Part shown: piece by piece, positions 21,494 through 33,755 of the stretch
How positions within the stretch are numbered: position 1 is the stretch's first letter
How the letters are laid out: the number at the start of each line of letters is the position of its first letter
NCBI RefSeq assembly: GCF_042453785.1
Contig: NC_091670.1
Location: 2,108,001 to 2,172,000, forward strand
Direction: 5' to 3'
Length of the DNA stretch: 64,000 nt
Source of the DNA: Malus domestica
Taxonomy: Eukaryota; Streptophyta; Magnoliopsida; Rosales; Rosaceae
Program-made: the position numbers and the translations under genes
The notes under the pieces: model-generated
Told to the model about the DNA's origin: nothing
The model's input: the letters and a program-made list of their open reading frames with translations, nothing else
Databases searched by the model: none

Positions 21494-24400
21494 ATGGGAA
21501 GCGAAGGAAGCCACAGCACACAGAATGACACCCCCCTTGCACATAGTGCGAAACAACGAAAGAAGGAAGGAAAACGAGTTCTTCTTCAAGCTAAAGTCGA
21601 TGAATTGGAAGCTCATAACAACAAGATAGCAATGAGGAATGAGGTCCTCCAGGAGCAATATGAGAAGCTCTTCGAGACACTCCACGAAGCTAGGCAAGCT
21701 CAGACACGCGAGCTTGTTGCCCCCGTGGAAGTCAACCATCAACTGGGTGCCCTCCAACATGGAGGGTCACATGCATTCGACATAGATATCCCTGATAGGG
21801 AACAGATTACCCCTCGACTTGATAATCAACATGAGGCTTCTCTTAACCCAGTTGCTTCGACCCGAACCATGAGAAGTGGAGGGAGACACCTCTTTGCTGA
21901 AGGGGCAGAAGGATCGAAAGCCGTCTTTCGCGATTGTCGGGATTTCCTGAAGCAACGTCGAGAGAATTCCATCCATATAAGCTCAAAGATTAATGACCCA
22001 AGGATTTCTGAGAGACTCGGTCCCCTGCCACGGCCCAAGCCGGCCACCAATTTGGGGAAGGGGCAACAAGTCCTAGAGAGACATGAGGGTACAGGGGACT
22101 CAGAGGTGTTCCGACAGACATACCCTGGAAGCCAGTACAGCGAGTCCAGGGAAAAATCACATGCCCTTGATCAAACCTTCCTAATTCCAATAGGAGATGG
22201 AGATTTACGAAAGAAAGCTCCAGTGACACATAACTCCGCTCAGGACCCTCTTGTCCTACAACTTCTTGAGGAAGTAAACAAGTTGAAGGCTGAACGTCAG
22301 GCTGAAATACCTGACTGGAACCAACCCAGGCCTGGCCCTCTTACAAGGAGGATCCTCAACACCCCCCTTCAAGCAAAGACAAAGCAAAAGCTTGGCTTGC
22401 AACTTTATACTGGAAAAGAGGACCCGATTGAGCACCTTAACCTCTTTAAGTCCACCATGGCATACCGGATGCACACCGACGAAGAGCGATGTCTTCTCTT
22501 CCCCTCCACCCTCTCTGGTGGAGCTCTAAATTGGTATTGTCGTCTTACACCTGAGACGGTAGACTCATTTGAGGAATTGAGGAAACTATTTGTTTCCCAA
22601 CACATTTTCCAAACCGATCGCTTGCACTCTGCAAATGACTTGTACACTATCCGCCAGAAGCCAGACGAGTCATTACGTATGTATGCTGGCCGCTTCAGCC
22701 ATGAATACTCCCGGTGTGCCGAGGCAGACGACAAGACTGCCCTCAAAGCCTTCACGGCAGGCCTACGTGATTGTTTCTTTAAATACATGATCAATGCCAA
22801 TACTTGGAAGACTTACTCTGAGGTGATGGCGCAGGCTTATAACCATGCCTCCGCCGAGGCAAAGACATATCAGGAGAAACCCCCTACAACCATCCTTTAT
22901 CAACAAGTAGGAGGTGGAAGCCAGACTCACCTAAATGAGAAGACCTCGACTTTCCAAACAGCAGTGGCACCTCCCCATGCCTTGCATAATGCTTCACCGA
23001 ATCAACAGACATATCAATTTCAAGGCAAGAGGAAGGATTTCCATCCTCACCACTCTCCTTCCAGTAAAAAGAGTAAGGGACATTATCCCGATAACCAAGG
23101 GTATCGCCACAATAACGCTCGCCCCCAGGCAGTCAATGCAGTGGGTCAAACCCGCGTCAAGATACCCCCTACCCCAAGGTATGAGACATACACGCCCTTG
23201 AATGCCACATGCGCGGCCATTTACCCCAGCATAGCTCACCTGATACCAAAGCCAAAGCCGAGACACCCAGATTACACGCCCCCGAATAACGCGGGCATGT
23301 TTTGTTGCTACCATGAGCATAACGGCCATGATAGCGAGAAATGTATCATCCTCCGTGATCGTATTGAAGCTTTGGCACGAGAAGGAAAAATTGATCAATT
23401 CCTTCTTCACCCTCAAAGAGATAACCGTAACCAACGACAGGTGAATGTCATATATTCCATAAGCGGCGGCACACCCATATCTGAATCTTCCAATAGGGCC
23501 ATGAAAAACAGTGAACGAATTCTGAGGCCTGGTCACCGAGTGTTTCACGTGGAAGACATCAGGGGAGGGAAGTATCAAAAGCCTAACTGGGATCCGATAT
23601 GTTTCTACCCTGAGGAACAAAGATGCATCATCTACCCTCATAACGACCCATTGATCGTGGAGGCTCACATAGCCAACTTTGATGTTCGACGAATCCTCGT
23701 AGACACAGGGGCTTCGGTCAATATCATGTTTGCCGAAGCTTTCAGGGCACTCAGTGTAGCTGAACACTTGCTCGATCGCTCGATTTCTCCTCTGATAAGC
23801 TTCTCCGGTGATATCGTGCAACCCTTAGGGAGCATACATTTACCCTTTACTATTGGTACAGGCCCTTACACGGCTACCATTACCACTAACTTCCTAGTGG
23901 TTGACTGCCCAACGGCATACAATGTCATCTTTGGGCGCACAGGCATCAATGATCTCAAGGCTATGGTATCCACGCATATGCTGTTGATGAAATTTCCAAC
24001 CCCCCATGGCAACGGCTACATCAGAGGAGATCAGCTTAGTGCACGATCATGTTACAACACTTCAGTTAAGCAACAACACTTGCCCGGACCCAAGGAAACC
24101 CTGTCTGTACATGACCAAGTCACAAAGACCAGCCTAGATGAAGCGAACTTGGATCTTCCTGATAGCAACAATCAACCCGATGATCCTCGAGATGACTCTT
24201 TCACCCAGCAAGCCCAACCTGCAGAAGAGTTGGAGAAGGTACCTATCTCAAGAGATCATCCAGACCGCATGGTGAATATTGGCACCACATTGTCACCACC
24301 CCTTCGGTTAGCATTGATATCTTTTTTGAAAGAGAACACTAAAGTCTTCGCCTGGTCATACGAGGACATGCCAGGCATCTCTCCCGATGTCATCTGTCAT

Positions 24401-25579
24401 CGTTTGAGTATTGACCCCAAGATCAAGCCGGTGAGACAGAAGCGAAGATCTTATGACGCTGAACGATACGAGGCAATGAAAGCAGAAGTTGAAAAACTCA
24501 AAGGCATAGGCTTTGTCCGCGAAGTCAATTACCCGACATGGGTAGCAAATGTGGTCCTTGTTAGGAAAAATCCGACCAAAGAAAGTCTTTCGCTTCAAAA
24601 GGTCTTGTGGAGGATGTGTGTTGACTACACCGACCTAAACAAAGGGTGTCCGAAAGATAGTTTCCCTCTTCCTCTTATTGACAGGCTTATAGACTCTACG
24701 GCAGGGTGTGAGCTCTTGAGCTTTATGGACGCTTATTCAGGATACAACCAAATCCTCATGAACCCCTCAGACCAAGAACACACGGCCTTCACTACTGACA
24801 GGGGACTATATTGCTATAAAGTCATGCCTTTCGGCCTAAAGAATGCAGGAGCAACTTATCAGAGACTGGTCAATTCAATGTTCGCCGAACAAATTGGGAA
24901 GAACATGGAAGTTTACGTTGATGATATGCTAGTCAAAAGCAAACATGCTGACCAACACATCACCAACCTATCTGAAATTTTCACCATTCTAAAGAGGTAT
25001 CGAATGAGGTTGAACCCCAACAAATGTGCCTTCGGCGTGGGCTCTGGCAAATTCTTAGGCTTCATGATTAGCCAACGAGGCATTGAAGCTAACCCTGAAA
25101 AGATCAAAGCAATCCTCGACATGAGAGAGCCAATAACTTCAAAAGACATCCAAAGCCTTACTGGCAAGGTGGCAGCCTTAACCAGATTCATCTCTAAGGC
25201 CACAGACATATGTGCTCCTTTCTTCAAAGCACTCAAGGGAAATAAGAAGTACATTACATGGACGGAGGAATGTGCCAAGGCATTCAGGAACCTCAAAGAG
25301 TACATGAGTAAAGCCCCTCTGCTCTCCAAACCAGAAGTTGGTGACACTCTCATCATCTATCTATCGGTTTCGGCTTCAGCAGTCAGTTCTGTTCTTATTC
25401 GAATGGACAGTGGTGTCGAACGGCCCGTCTACTACGCTAGCAAGGCCCTACAAGATGCGGAGACACGATACTCCAACATTGAGAAATTAGCTCTAGCATT
25501 GGTCATGTCTGCTCGGAAACTTCGCCCTTATTTCCAAGCACACGCCATCATCGTGCTTACCAATCACCCTATTCGATAG
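21494..25579 (+). CDS. Tat gag-protease-reverse transcriptase, ends at premature TAG
   Basis: The frame is open from within the LTR, but the likely start is the ATG at 21494 ([10 protein letters not shown]). Residues about 265-450 form the gag capsid-like domain ([26 protein letters not shown]). A zinc-knuckle variant [14 protein letters not shown] lies near residue 605. The protease motif [10 protein letters not shown] is near 735. Reverse transcriptase has [32 protein letters not shown] and the catalytic YVDD near 1140. The first RNase H starts near 1260 ([15 protein letters not shown]) and is cut by TAG at 25577-25579. The same frame continues downstream, so this is one polyprotein broken by one nonsense change. 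Confidence 0.9.
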   Translation: MGSEGSHSTQNDTPLAHSAKQRKKEGKRVLLQAKVDELEAHNNKIAMRNEVLQEQYEKLFETLHEARQAQTRELVAPVEVNHQLGALQHGGSHAFDIDIPDREQITPRLDNQHEASLNPVASTRTMRSGGRHLFAEGAEGSKAVFRDCRDFLKQRRENSIHISSKINDPRISERLGPLPRPKPATNLGKGQQVLERHEGTGDSEVFRQTYPGSQYSESREKSHALDQTFLIPIGDGDLRKKAPVTHNSAQDPLVLQLLEEVNKLKAERQAEIPDWNQPRPGPLTRRILNTPLQAKTKQKLGLQLYTGKEDPIEHLNLFKSTMAYRMHTDEERCLLFPSTLSGGALNWYCRLTPETVDSFEELRKLFVSQHIFQTDRLHSANDLYTIRQKPDESLRMYAGRFSHEYSRCAEADDKTALKAFTAGLRDCFFKYMINANTWKTYSEVMAQAYNHASAEAKTYQEKPPTTILYQQVGGGSQTHLNEKTSTFQTAVAPPHALHNASPNQQTYQFQGKRKDFHPHHSPSSKKSKGHYPDNQGYRHNNARPQAVNAVGQTRVKIPPTPRYETYTPLNATCAAIYPSIAHLIPKPKPRHPDYTPPNNAGMFCCYHEHNGHDSEKCIILRDRIEALAREGKIDQFLLHPQRDNRNQRQVNVIYSISGGTPISESSNRAMKNSERILRPGHRVFHVEDIRGGKYQKPNWDPICFYPEEQRCIIYPHNDPLIVEAHIANFDVRRILVDTGASVNIMFAEAFRALSVAEHLLDRSISPLISFSGDIVQPLGSIHLPFTIGTGPYTATITTNFLVVDCPTAYNVIFGRTGINDLKAMVSTHMLLMKFPTPHGNGYIRGDQLSARSCYNTSVKQQHLPGPKETLSVHDQVTKTSLDEANLDLPDSNNQPDDPRDDSFTQQAQPAEELEKVPISRDHPDRMVNIGTTLSPPLRLALISFLKENTKVFAWSYEDMPGISPDVICHRLSIDPKIKPVRQKRRSYDAERYEAMKAEVEKLKGIGFVREVNYPTWVANVVLVRKNPTKESLSLQKVLWRMCVDYTDLNKGCPKDSFPLPLIDRLIDSTAGCELLSFMDAYSGYNQILMNPSDQEHTAFTTDRGLYCYKVMPFGLKNAGATYQRLVNSMFAEQIGKNMEVYVDDMLVKSKHADQHITNLSEIFTILKRYRMRLNPNKCAFGVGSGKFLGFMISQRGIEANPEKIKAILDMREPITSKDIQSLTGKVAALTRFISKATDICAPFFKALKGNKKYITWTEECAKAFRNLKEYMSKAPLLSKPEVGDTLIIYLSVSASAVSSVLIRMDSGVERPVYYASKALQDAETRYSNIEKLALALVMSARKLRPYFQAHAIIVLTNHPIR

Positions 25580-27502
25580 ATACTCCAGAGTCCTGACACG
25601 TCTGGACGAATGATCAAATGGGCGATAGCATTGGGTGAGTTTGACATCTCCTACCAACCAAAACCAGCCGAAAAAGGCCAAGCAGTAGCAGATTTCATCG
25701 CCGACTTCACATATCCTGTTGACATTGCTTCTACACCTGAAGCAGTAGCTTCATTACCATCGGAAGCTCAGAAAGTAGAATCAACGACCTCAGTATGGAG
25801 TCTGTATGTTGATGGCTCATCCAACCAACAGGGCTGTGGAGCAGGACTAGTCTTGACTACGCCCGACAAAGTAGCAATGGAGTATGCTCTTCGGTTCAAA
25901 TTCAAGGCATCAAACAATGAGGCCGAGTATGAAGCCCTTCTAGCAGGATTACGTTTGGCCAAACACCTCGGGGTTAAACAAATTGATATTTTCAGTGACT
26001 CCCAATTAGTGGTCAACCAGGTTACCAACAACTTTGATGCTAAGGACAGCTCCATGGCAGCATATCTTGCGCAAACACAACTTTTGCTCAAGCACTTCCA
26101 CTACCAGATCACCCAAGTCCCTCGAGCGGCAAACAGTCATGCAGACGCCCTGGCTCGCCTCGCCTCAGCTGTGGAAGACAAGATTGGAAGAAAAATTCAT
26201 GTCGAACTGTTGGCAACACCAAGCACCATGGCCGCAGAAGTATGCAACTTACAACAGGGGGATAGTTGGATCACCCCGATCTATAATTTCCTTGCTCATG
26301 GCACCCTCCCAAATGATAAAGTCCAGGCTAAGCAAATTCGATACAAGTCTACCCGCTACCTGATCATTAATGATCAACTCTATAAGCGAGGTTTTAGCCT
26401 GCCATACTTAAGGTGTCTTACGCCTGCCGAGGCGGAAATCGTCCTTCGGGAAATACATGAGGGAGTCTGTGGAGATCATGCTGGATCTCGGTCCCTAGCA
26501 CACAAGACTTTTCGCCAAGGATATTACTGGCCAACACTCCACCAGGATGCCATCAAAGTATCCCGCTCATGTGACAAATGTCAACGATATGCGACTATTC
26601 CTCATTCCCCTCCAGAGCCTCTTACTCATATGATCAGCCCTTGGCCCTTGGCCCAGTGGGGACTTGATTTGATCGGCCCAATGCCGGCAGGGAAGGGCAA
26701 AGTCTGTTACGCAGTCGTTGCAGTGGACTACTTCACAAAGTGGGCCGAAGTAGAACCCTTGGCAACCATTACTGAGGCAAAGATAGAAGACTTCGTGTGG
26801 AAGAACATCCTTTGTAGATTCGGCATTCCCAATGCGATAGTCACTGACAATGGGCGACAGTTTGACAACAAGAAGTTCAGATTGTTCTGCTCTAAGTTCA
26901 ACATCAACTTATGCTTTGCCTCTCCAGCTCATCCCCAGTCTAATGGACAAGTTGAGGCCATCAACAAAATAATCAAGCGCACTTTGAAAACCAGCTTGGA
27001 CAAAGCTAAAGGCTGTTGGCCAGAATTTGTACCCCAAGTTCTTTGGTCATATCGCACTTCATATCGGACTTCAACAGGAGAAACTCCATTCTCACTTGCC
27101 TTTGGCACAGAGGCGGTTGTCCCTGTTGAGCTCGAGCAAGCAACATTCCGAGTCCAGAATTACATTCAAAGTGAAAATGACAAACAACTCACCCTCAACT
27201 TGGATTTAGTCGAGGAACACAGAAACCAAGCTCACTTGAGGAATGTCGCCTACAAGCAGCGCATCTCCAACTATTATGACTCTAGGGTCAAGCCTCGTTC
27301 TTTCAAAATAGGAGACTGGGTCTTAAAGAAAAGATTACTCTGCGACAGAGTCCCGAGTGAAGGCACACTTAGTCCAAATTGGGATGGACCGTATGAAGTC
27401 ATTGGCATCAGTCGCCCTGGCTCTTACACACTTAGAAGCTCCGATGGCAAGACCCTTGGCCATCCATGGAACGCTGATCACTTGAAGTACTACTACAAAT
27501 AG
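25580..27502 (+). CDS. Tat archaeal-type RNase H and integrase (downstream of TAG)
   Basis: This is the continuation of the polyprotein in the same frame after the TAG. It holds the end of RNase H, then a second, archaeal-type RNase H (LYVDGSSNQQGCGAGL, NNEAEYEALLAG, SDSQLVV, ANSHADALARL), then integrase with an HHCC zinc site (H...GDHAG... CDKCQ), the D,D-35-E core (GLDLIGPMP, IVTDNGRQF, HPQSNGQVEAINK) and a C-terminal region ending WDGPYEVIGI and HLKYYYK. No chromodomain is seen. It is untranslatable as drawn without readthrough of the TAG; the first ATG after it (25610) is probably not a real start. Confidence 0.88.
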   Translation: MLQSPDTSGRMIKWAIALGEFDISYQPKPAEKGQAVADFIADFTYPVDIASTPEAVASLPSEAQKVESTTSVWSLYVDGSSNQQGCGAGLVLTTPDKVAMEYALRFKFKASNNEAEYEALLAGLRLAKHLGVKQIDIFSDSQLVVNQVTNNFDAKDSSMAAYLAQTQLLLKHFHYQITQVPRAANSHADALARLASAVEDKIGRKIHVELLATPSTMAAEVCNLQQGDSWITPIYNFLAHGTLPNDKVQAKQIRYKSTRYLIINDQLYKRGFSLPYLRCLTPAEAEIVLREIHEGVCGDHAGSRSLAHKTFRQGYYWPTLHQDAIKVSRSCDKCQRYATIPHSPPEPLTHMISPWPLAQWGLDLIGPMPAGKGKVCYAVVAVDYFTKWAEVEPLATITEAKIEDFVWKNILCRFGIPNAIVTDNGRQFDNKKFRLFCSKFNINLCFASPAHPQSNGQVEAINKIIKRTLKTSLDKAKGCWPEFVPQVLWSYRTSYRTSTGETPFSLAFGTEAVVPVELEQATFRVQNYIQSENDKQLTLNLDLVEEHRNQAHLRNVAYKQRISNYYDSRVKPRSFKIGDWVLKKRLLCDRVPSEGTLSPNWDGPYEVIGISRPGSYTLRSSDGKTLGHPWNADHLKYYYK

Positions 27503-27903
27503 ACTCACGATGTACAAGTGTTGAGCTATAGCCGTTCGGCATCCTATGTAATGAAGGCCATTTGGCAATGAATTCAATAAAGAGGTAATTTAGCCAACTC
27601 AGCCCTCACTCTTTTACATTCCTAGCAATGGAACACTCAAGTGTTGAAACCTCAAAGCAGATATATCCAACACGAAACAAAATCTAAGTATGTGTCGACA
27701 TGACTATACAAAGAAAGGAACAACCAAACAATGGCTTATATCCAAACAATAGATTTATTCATACATAGCCAAACATGCATTAATAATAGTGCAAACACTC
27801 ATAAACACCTCAAATCCAAAACTCTCAAGCTTATAACATGGGCACATGTTATACACACATCAGACTACTACATCCAGAATACATGCAGATAGTAAGGACA
27901 CTG

Positions 27904-30190
27904 CTATTCATTCTCATCTGAAGCCGAACCCCTGGCAGTATCACTCCGCGTCCTACCATCATCCTCTGCATCCCCAAGATCCTCTTCACCATGCTGAGTC
28001 TGTGCATCAGCACTACCTTCATTATCAGACTCATCTTCGCTGCTAGGATCAACAGCAAGGACAAATGTCTCGCCCTTTCGATGATGCTCATCTATATCTT
28101 CGTGGTATTTTCGAAGAATGCTCCCATCATCATAACGATCAAGGACGGCCATCCATTTCCTTTTTTCAAAGCAAGCTTCTTGAGCACAGTAGGGTTTAAT
28201 AGCAAGATGAAAGGTCGAAGAACTTAAGTATTCTTGCACAGCAGCCTCCCTTTCAGTTGGAATGCTCTTCTCCAGTTCAGAAATCTCAACTAAGGCACCA
28301 TCCAATTCTCCCCTAACCTTGGATACCTCCAAGGTAGCCACCTCCAATTGTTTTTTAGTTGCCTCAAACAATTTCTTAAGCCTTAGGTTCTCACCATTTC
28401 GCCTTTTCAAGCTCTCCATGGTTTCGTCCTTCAGTTGGAGAGCCTGAGTCAAAAGTCCCTTATTCCTTCGGGCCTCGTCCACAAGCTGCTTATTCTCCTT
28501 CAGTTTTGCCTTGTACCGCTCAACCTCTTGCAGTCTGTCGTGATACTCGGCCATGACCTGCATGGCAAGACAATCATCACTACCTAAATAATGATAATAA
28601 AGAGGAAAAAGTAAGGAAATGACAAAGTAACACTCACATATGAAGACAGCTTCAACATCCGGTCGCAATCCGATTCATCCTTAGCTAAGGGCTCTCCGAG
28701 CTCATCGAAGGCGAATCGACGCCCTGCCAAGCAATTGTTGATATCCCCAAAATCCTTTGGCCGCGTGGCAACCCTCAAGTCCTTCCACGGGACACTGCCA
28801 GCTCTTTCCTTGCCTTTCCCCTCATGGCGGGAACCAGGATCACTTTCCTGGACAGTGTGCTCCATAGTAAGAGGAGGAGGCAACAATCGGCTCCCTTCTC
28901 CTACAACTACGGCAGCAGCATTTTCAACGGCCTCGACTCCAGTCTTCCCAAAGGCAGGCCCCTTAAGGACCCCATCTTGGGACTTAGGTCTAACGGATGT
29001 TTCCCCTCGGAACTTATGAATTTTCTTATGCGGTAGGATATCTTCCGAAGGAACTAACACTGGTGCTTTCCTTTTATTGGTGCTAGTCCCTGTTTTCTTG
29101 CTTACCTTCTCCACTGCATAAGGAAAATCAAAATAAGAAATACAACTTTCCAAATAAAGTAAGGAATTGAGCTAAGTTTACATGAAGGATACAACTTACT
29201 CGATCGTCCCTGGCTCTCGGAAACTAAGGGTTGGAAACCGTACCGACGAAATAAGGGTCGTAGCTTGCTTAAGTGTCTATCCTCTTTGGGCACCCTCAAC
29301 ACCTTCTCTATGTCAGATAGCTCCTGCCTAAACAGTTGGATGGTGCCCCGCGTCACTACATGAAGCAAAGTGTTAGAAGCAAGAAAAGACCACAACAAAT
29401 AGCAAATAGTACGAACGGTTGATACGTTACAACCTACAGTCTGGAAGTGAGTAAGCACACGTCACTCAGGCGTGACACCCTTATCATACTCCCAATCATT
29501 ATACAGAAAGCACCAACGATTTTTCCATGTGTAGTATGCCTTTTTCTTACCATACACAATACGCTCTCTCTCACTCCGACATGCACACTCGGTATAACCA
29601 GTGCATGATTTTGCTGGGCACATCTTGTAACAGTAACGCCACTGATGGAAGGAAGGCTCACACAACCCACACTCCATCCAAATGATATAAAATCCAATCA
29701 AAGTATCCCAGAAACCAGGATTGAGTTGCCCAGGTGCATATCCGATCAAAGATAACATCTTTTGCAACCACGGATGTAAAGGTAGTCTCACCCCTAAAGT
29801 CAGTAATATCTGGGTGTAGAACATAACATGACCCTGGGGAGGCTCAGAAGGCCATTCTTCATCATGTACCAAACGTATCCCTACACTACGAGGGATATTA
29901 CATGACTGCCTTAGCGCCTCAACCTGCTTCTCATTATTTAACAAGTTATTCTTTAGATGGTCTGCTGTGAACTCAGAGCGAACTATGGGTATGGCATCAA
30001 AAACAACCCCCTCACCCAACGCCATGGAGGAAGAACTAGCAATAGCTAAAGTTCGACGGTTGGGAAGATCATCCAATGTTTCTCTAGTACAGGACTCTAA
30101 CAAAGACCCTGAAGACTCCGACATTGCAGACTCAGACTTAGAGCTAAAGCTAGAAGAACCCTCATCACTAGAACTTCCAGGCTCTGACAT
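27904..30190 (-). CDS. Antisense gene 1 of Tat element, 4 exons (Transposase_28-like)
   Basis: Reading the minus strand, exons at 30190-29479, 29355-29200, 29113-28638 and 28557-27904 join through introns of 123, 86 and 80 bp; all have GT and AG, two donors being GTAAGT and GTGAGT. The join keeps one frame of 665 codons. Exon 1 has an acidic Ser-rich start and a region with LRLPLHPWLQKMLSLIGYAP and GQLNPGFWDTLIGF, typical of the 'putative gypsy type transposon' family (Pfam PF04195) long noted in plant genomes. Exon 3 is basic/polar, and exon 4 is a long coiled coil ending in an acidic tail. Antisense genes at this position are known in Tat elements such as Retand and Grande; their function is unknown. 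The first donor (GG|GTGTCA) is the weakest. Confidence 0.72.
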
Positions 30191-30361
30191 CTACAATAAG
30201 AAGTAACAAATTCTATCACTACATGCATGATCAAAACATAAGGAAGTTCCTATATTACCCACATGAAGATGGTGCAAAGCGATGCCGGAACCCTTCTCAA
30301 TCAGAAAGCAATCCGTCTTCCACAGTCACTACAAAACAAGCAAATGAAGACCGTGTCAAGC

Positions 30362-30363
<2 letters not shown>

Positions 30364-30405
<42 letters not shown>

Positions 30406-30727
30406 AGCTTCATCCAAAAAGCTTCACCCGAAAAGCTTCACCTCCAAAACTTCACCCGAAAAGCTTCACCTCCAAAACTTCACCCAAAAAGCTTCATCCA
30501 AAAAGTTTCACCCAAAAAGTTTCACCCAAAAAGCTTCACCTAAAAAAGCTTCACCCAAAAAAAACTTCACCTCCAAAAAGCTTCACCTAAAAAAGCTTCA
30601 CCCACAAAGCTTCACCTAAAAAGCTTCACCCACAAAGCTTCACCCAAAAAACTTCACCCACAAAGCTTCATCTACAAAGCTTCACCATCAAAGCTTCACC
30701 TCCAAAACTTCACCTACAAAGCTTCAA
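30364..30727. repeat. A41 tract followed by AAGCTTCACC minisatellite
   Basis: 41 A residues (30364-30404) precede about 25 irregular copies of (A)AAGCTTCACC(C/T)(A)n, period about 11-14 bp. It lies immediately upstream of antisense gene 1 on the minus strand, where it reads as GGTGAAGCTTTT repeats. Confidence 0.85.
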
Positions 30728-31303
30728 CACAAAACCTTGCTCCAAATAAACAAATTTTGTTCACAAAACCCAAGATGCCCTTGAACTTGTACAAAAACAC
30801 TTGGGTAAACATAAACATTTTTTGTTTTACACCCACAAGGGCCCAAAATTTTCATTCTTATTTATTCACTTATATATGTTCCCAAACATATTATAATAGA
30901 TCCAACAACAAGCCAAAGTCCCAAGTTTCATAATGGACAAAAGTACAAGCAATTCATCAATAATGAAGGTGCTACAAAACTTGGAATCTGCCCCAAAATA
31001 GAAATCCAACCCAAGAGACTTTTGCTCTCTCTCCCTCTTCCGCCTCCTTTCATCTATCAAATTTCTGCAACCTCTGCTCTTCTCCAATGGAGCTGAATTT
31101 TGGACACCCTATAGTTTTTGCGCATATGAACAACTTTCAAGAAGGAACCATTTCTGTTTGAGCGACGGAAATTAAAGTGTTGAAGCTCCAAACATGACAG
31201 TCGGATTCTTGCAGATTTCGAAGCTGCTGTGATGTTTCGAAGATCTGGAAATATTTAACCATTAGTTCATTCTGAATTTTTGATATGTTATGAAAGAGAC
31301 GAT
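30728..31303. other. Noncoding spacer in Tat 3' region
   Basis: AT-rich; no gene is seen on either strand. It ends where the 181-bp repeats begin. Confidence 0.5.
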
Positions 31304-32075
31304 GAGGAACAACTTCAATGAAGAAAGCATGCTGATCTGAACAATAGAAAATGGAGTTTCGAAGCTCACAACAAATCTGACGGGTTGACAGAAAAATAAT
31401 AACCAGTCATTCATCATACCTGAATTTCTTGAGTTATACAGCTCCGAGGGATCTCAAATTTGGATATGTTGTAGTTCACAAGCTGAGGAACAACTTCAAT
31501 GAAGAAAGCATGCTGATCTGAGCAAGAGAAAATAGAGTTTCAAAGCTCACAACAAATCTGACGGGTTGACAGACAAATGATAACCAGTCATTCATCATAC
31601 CTGAATTTCTTGAGTTATACAGCTCCGAGGGATCTCAAATTTGGATATGTTGTAGTTCACAAGCTGAGGAACAACTTCAATGAAGCAAGCATGCTGATCT
31701 GAGCAAGAGAAAATAGAGTTTCAAAGCTCACAACAAATCTGACGGGTTGACAGACAAATGATAAACAGTCACTCATCATACCTGGATTTCTGGAGTTATA
31801 CTGCTCCGAGGGACCTCAAATTTGGATATGTTGTAGTTCACAAGTTAAGGAACAACTTCGATGAAGAAAGTATGTTGATCTGAGCAAGAGAAAATGGAGT
31901 TTTTGAAGCTCACAACAGGTCTGACGCGTTGATATACAAATGACGAACAATCACTCATCATACCTGAATTTCTGGAGTTGTACTGCTCCGATGGATCTCC
32001 AATTCAGATATGTTGTAGTTCACGAGCTAAGGAACAACTTTCATGAAGATGGTTTTGCGATTTGCGCCACAGAAA
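31304..32075 (+). repeat. 181-bp tandem repeat, about 4 units
   Basis: Units start (G/A)AGGAACAACTT at 31304, 31485, 31666, 31847 and 32029: steps of 181, 181, 181 and 182 bp. Identity declines towards the right. Hypervariable 3' regions of Tat/Ogre elements are established sources of satellite repeats; a 181-bp unit is near nucleosome length. Confidence 0.88.
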
Positions 32076-32410
32076 ATGGTGTTATATTGAAGAGCTACCA
32101 CTCCCTCTACGTAGACACCCTCCTTGGTTTACCTAGCTCCAACACCCACATTTCCTTCAACAAAACTGCAGTAAATCAGATTGTGAGGAAAGATGGCAAT
32201 CTTTCCAGCCAAAAAGGAAAGGCAAAGCAAAAGAAAATTAAACACATTGATGGCATATTATGAAAGAAGAAAAGGAAAAGTAGTAAATGATGATGAAGTG
32301 TACGAACAACATCATGACAAATGATGATGAGTCATGCTTTCCCCCCTCCTTGGATTCGGCTGAAAACATCCCCCTATTTGGATTCAGCTGAACACATCCC
32401 ACTCAGTCGA

Positions 32411-32445
<35 letters not shown>

Positions 32446-32940
32446 CTAGGCCTCCACTTCTTTGGGCCTAACACATCTTCATAACAAAAAAAAACAATAT
32501 ATGAAGAAAGAGCCCTGGGTTACCACTTCAAAAAGAAACAAGTGAAGTTTTCCTACTCATGACATTGACTACTAGCTAGACACCTCATTCGGCAACTCTC
32601 TTCGCCTGAAGACTTGGGGGACTCCCACCATATGCTACTGCACCTTGATACTCGGCAGTCTCACAACCACTCAGTGATTTGGATTTTTCAAGTCTCCAAC
32701 CGAGAAGTTTTCCTCACTCGGGAAATTAAGGGAACACTACCTCAAACTACATGCTTCACTCACAAAGCTTCAACAATACAGGTTTCAACAAAAGCAAAAA
32801 TTCAAAGAACTTTATGAAGAAGGCTTTGGTGTATTTAACACAATATGTTGAAATGAAGCAAAGCTTATTTATTAATATTTTCGATAAGCCACAAATATGT
32901 ACATATACATGAGTCAAAATAAACAAACAAAAGGGAGCCT
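32076..32940. other. Noncoding Tat spacer with A30 tract
   Basis: Contains 30 A residues at 32412-32441 and the sequence from 32673 onward that recurs at 1868. A frame at 31940-32263 has no recognisable homology. Confidence 0.5.
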
Positions 32941-33621
32941 TCACAAAGGTTGCTTAGGGGAAGTCTCAGCAGTCGGTAGAGCCCCAGAAAGAGAAAGCAC
33001 CGGAGGGTGGTTATCCGGAGCCTCAGTACTTGACAAAACCCCAGAAGGAGGAGGCATTGGAGGTTCATCATTTGAAGCTTCATTACCAGGTACAGCCCTA
33101 GAGGACGAAGGCAATAAATGCCTTTGGAACAAACCCACAAACCGCTGATGATCAAGTAAAACCTTACCATCAGATTCCTTCATCTGGTCAAGCTTCCTCT
33201 TCATGTTTGTAGCATAGTCATGGGCGAGCCGGTGCAACTGCTTATTCTCATGCTTGAGCCCTCTAATCTCCTGTTTGAGACTCATCACTTCAGCAGCCAA
33301 TGATTCAACTTGGCGGGTTCTAGCAAATAGGCGTTGGGCCATATTAGACACAGAACCTGCACACTGAACACTAAGAGCCAGAGAGTCCTTAACAGCCAAC
33401 TCATCAGACCGTTTGGAAAGTAGTCTGTTATCTTTGGGAGTGAGAAGGTTCCTGGCCACCACTGCAGCGGTCATATCATTCTTCATCACAGAATCCCCAA
33501 CGGTAAGAGGACCAATAGGGGATATGAAGGATGAGCGCCATATGTTGTCTGGAGAAGGCGTGGCTGTCTCTTCTCCAAGGTTCAAGTCAAAACGACGGTC
33601 GGAGGGTCCAGACATTTTCAA
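32941..33621 (-). CDS. Antisense ORF 2 of the complete Tat element (226 aa)
   Basis: Same length and layout as 2117-2797: RFDLNL near the N-terminus, conserved DSVMKNDMT and LLTPKDNRLLSKRS, a central coiled coil with no differences over about 80 residues, and a variable Pro/Ser C-terminus ending KQPL. Differences concentrate in the N-terminal 55 and C-terminal 60 residues, the pattern expected if the middle is under constraint. It lies downstream of antisense gene 1's 5' end, nearer the 3' LTR, on the same strand as that gene. No family is recognised; a role in element regulation is only a guess. Confidence 0.65.
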   Translation of the reverse strand: MKMSGPSDRRFDLNLGEETATPSPDNIWRSSFISPIGPLTVGDSVMKNDMTAAVVARNLLTPKDNRLLSKRSDELAVKDSLALSVQCAGSVSNMAQRLFARTRQVESLAAEVMSLKQEIRGLKHENKQLHRLAHDYATNMKRKLDQMKESDGKVLLDHQRFVGLFQRHLLPSSSRAVPGNEASNDEPPMPPPSGVLSSTEAPDNHPPVLSLSGALPTAETSPKQPL

Positions 33622-33755
33622 ATGTGTTGAAGAAGGAAGAGGTCAGACAAATCAAGATCTTAGAAGTGCAAGAAATGAGCTTCTACTGGTAGAGATTCAG
33701 GTGTGCTGTGGAACTTAATGCCAGCCTCTATAAAAATCTGCACTCGACGGAGCTT

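Noticed and set aside
24913..25356. Minus-strand ORF opposite reverse transcriptase
   Set aside because: Shadow of the pol reading frame.
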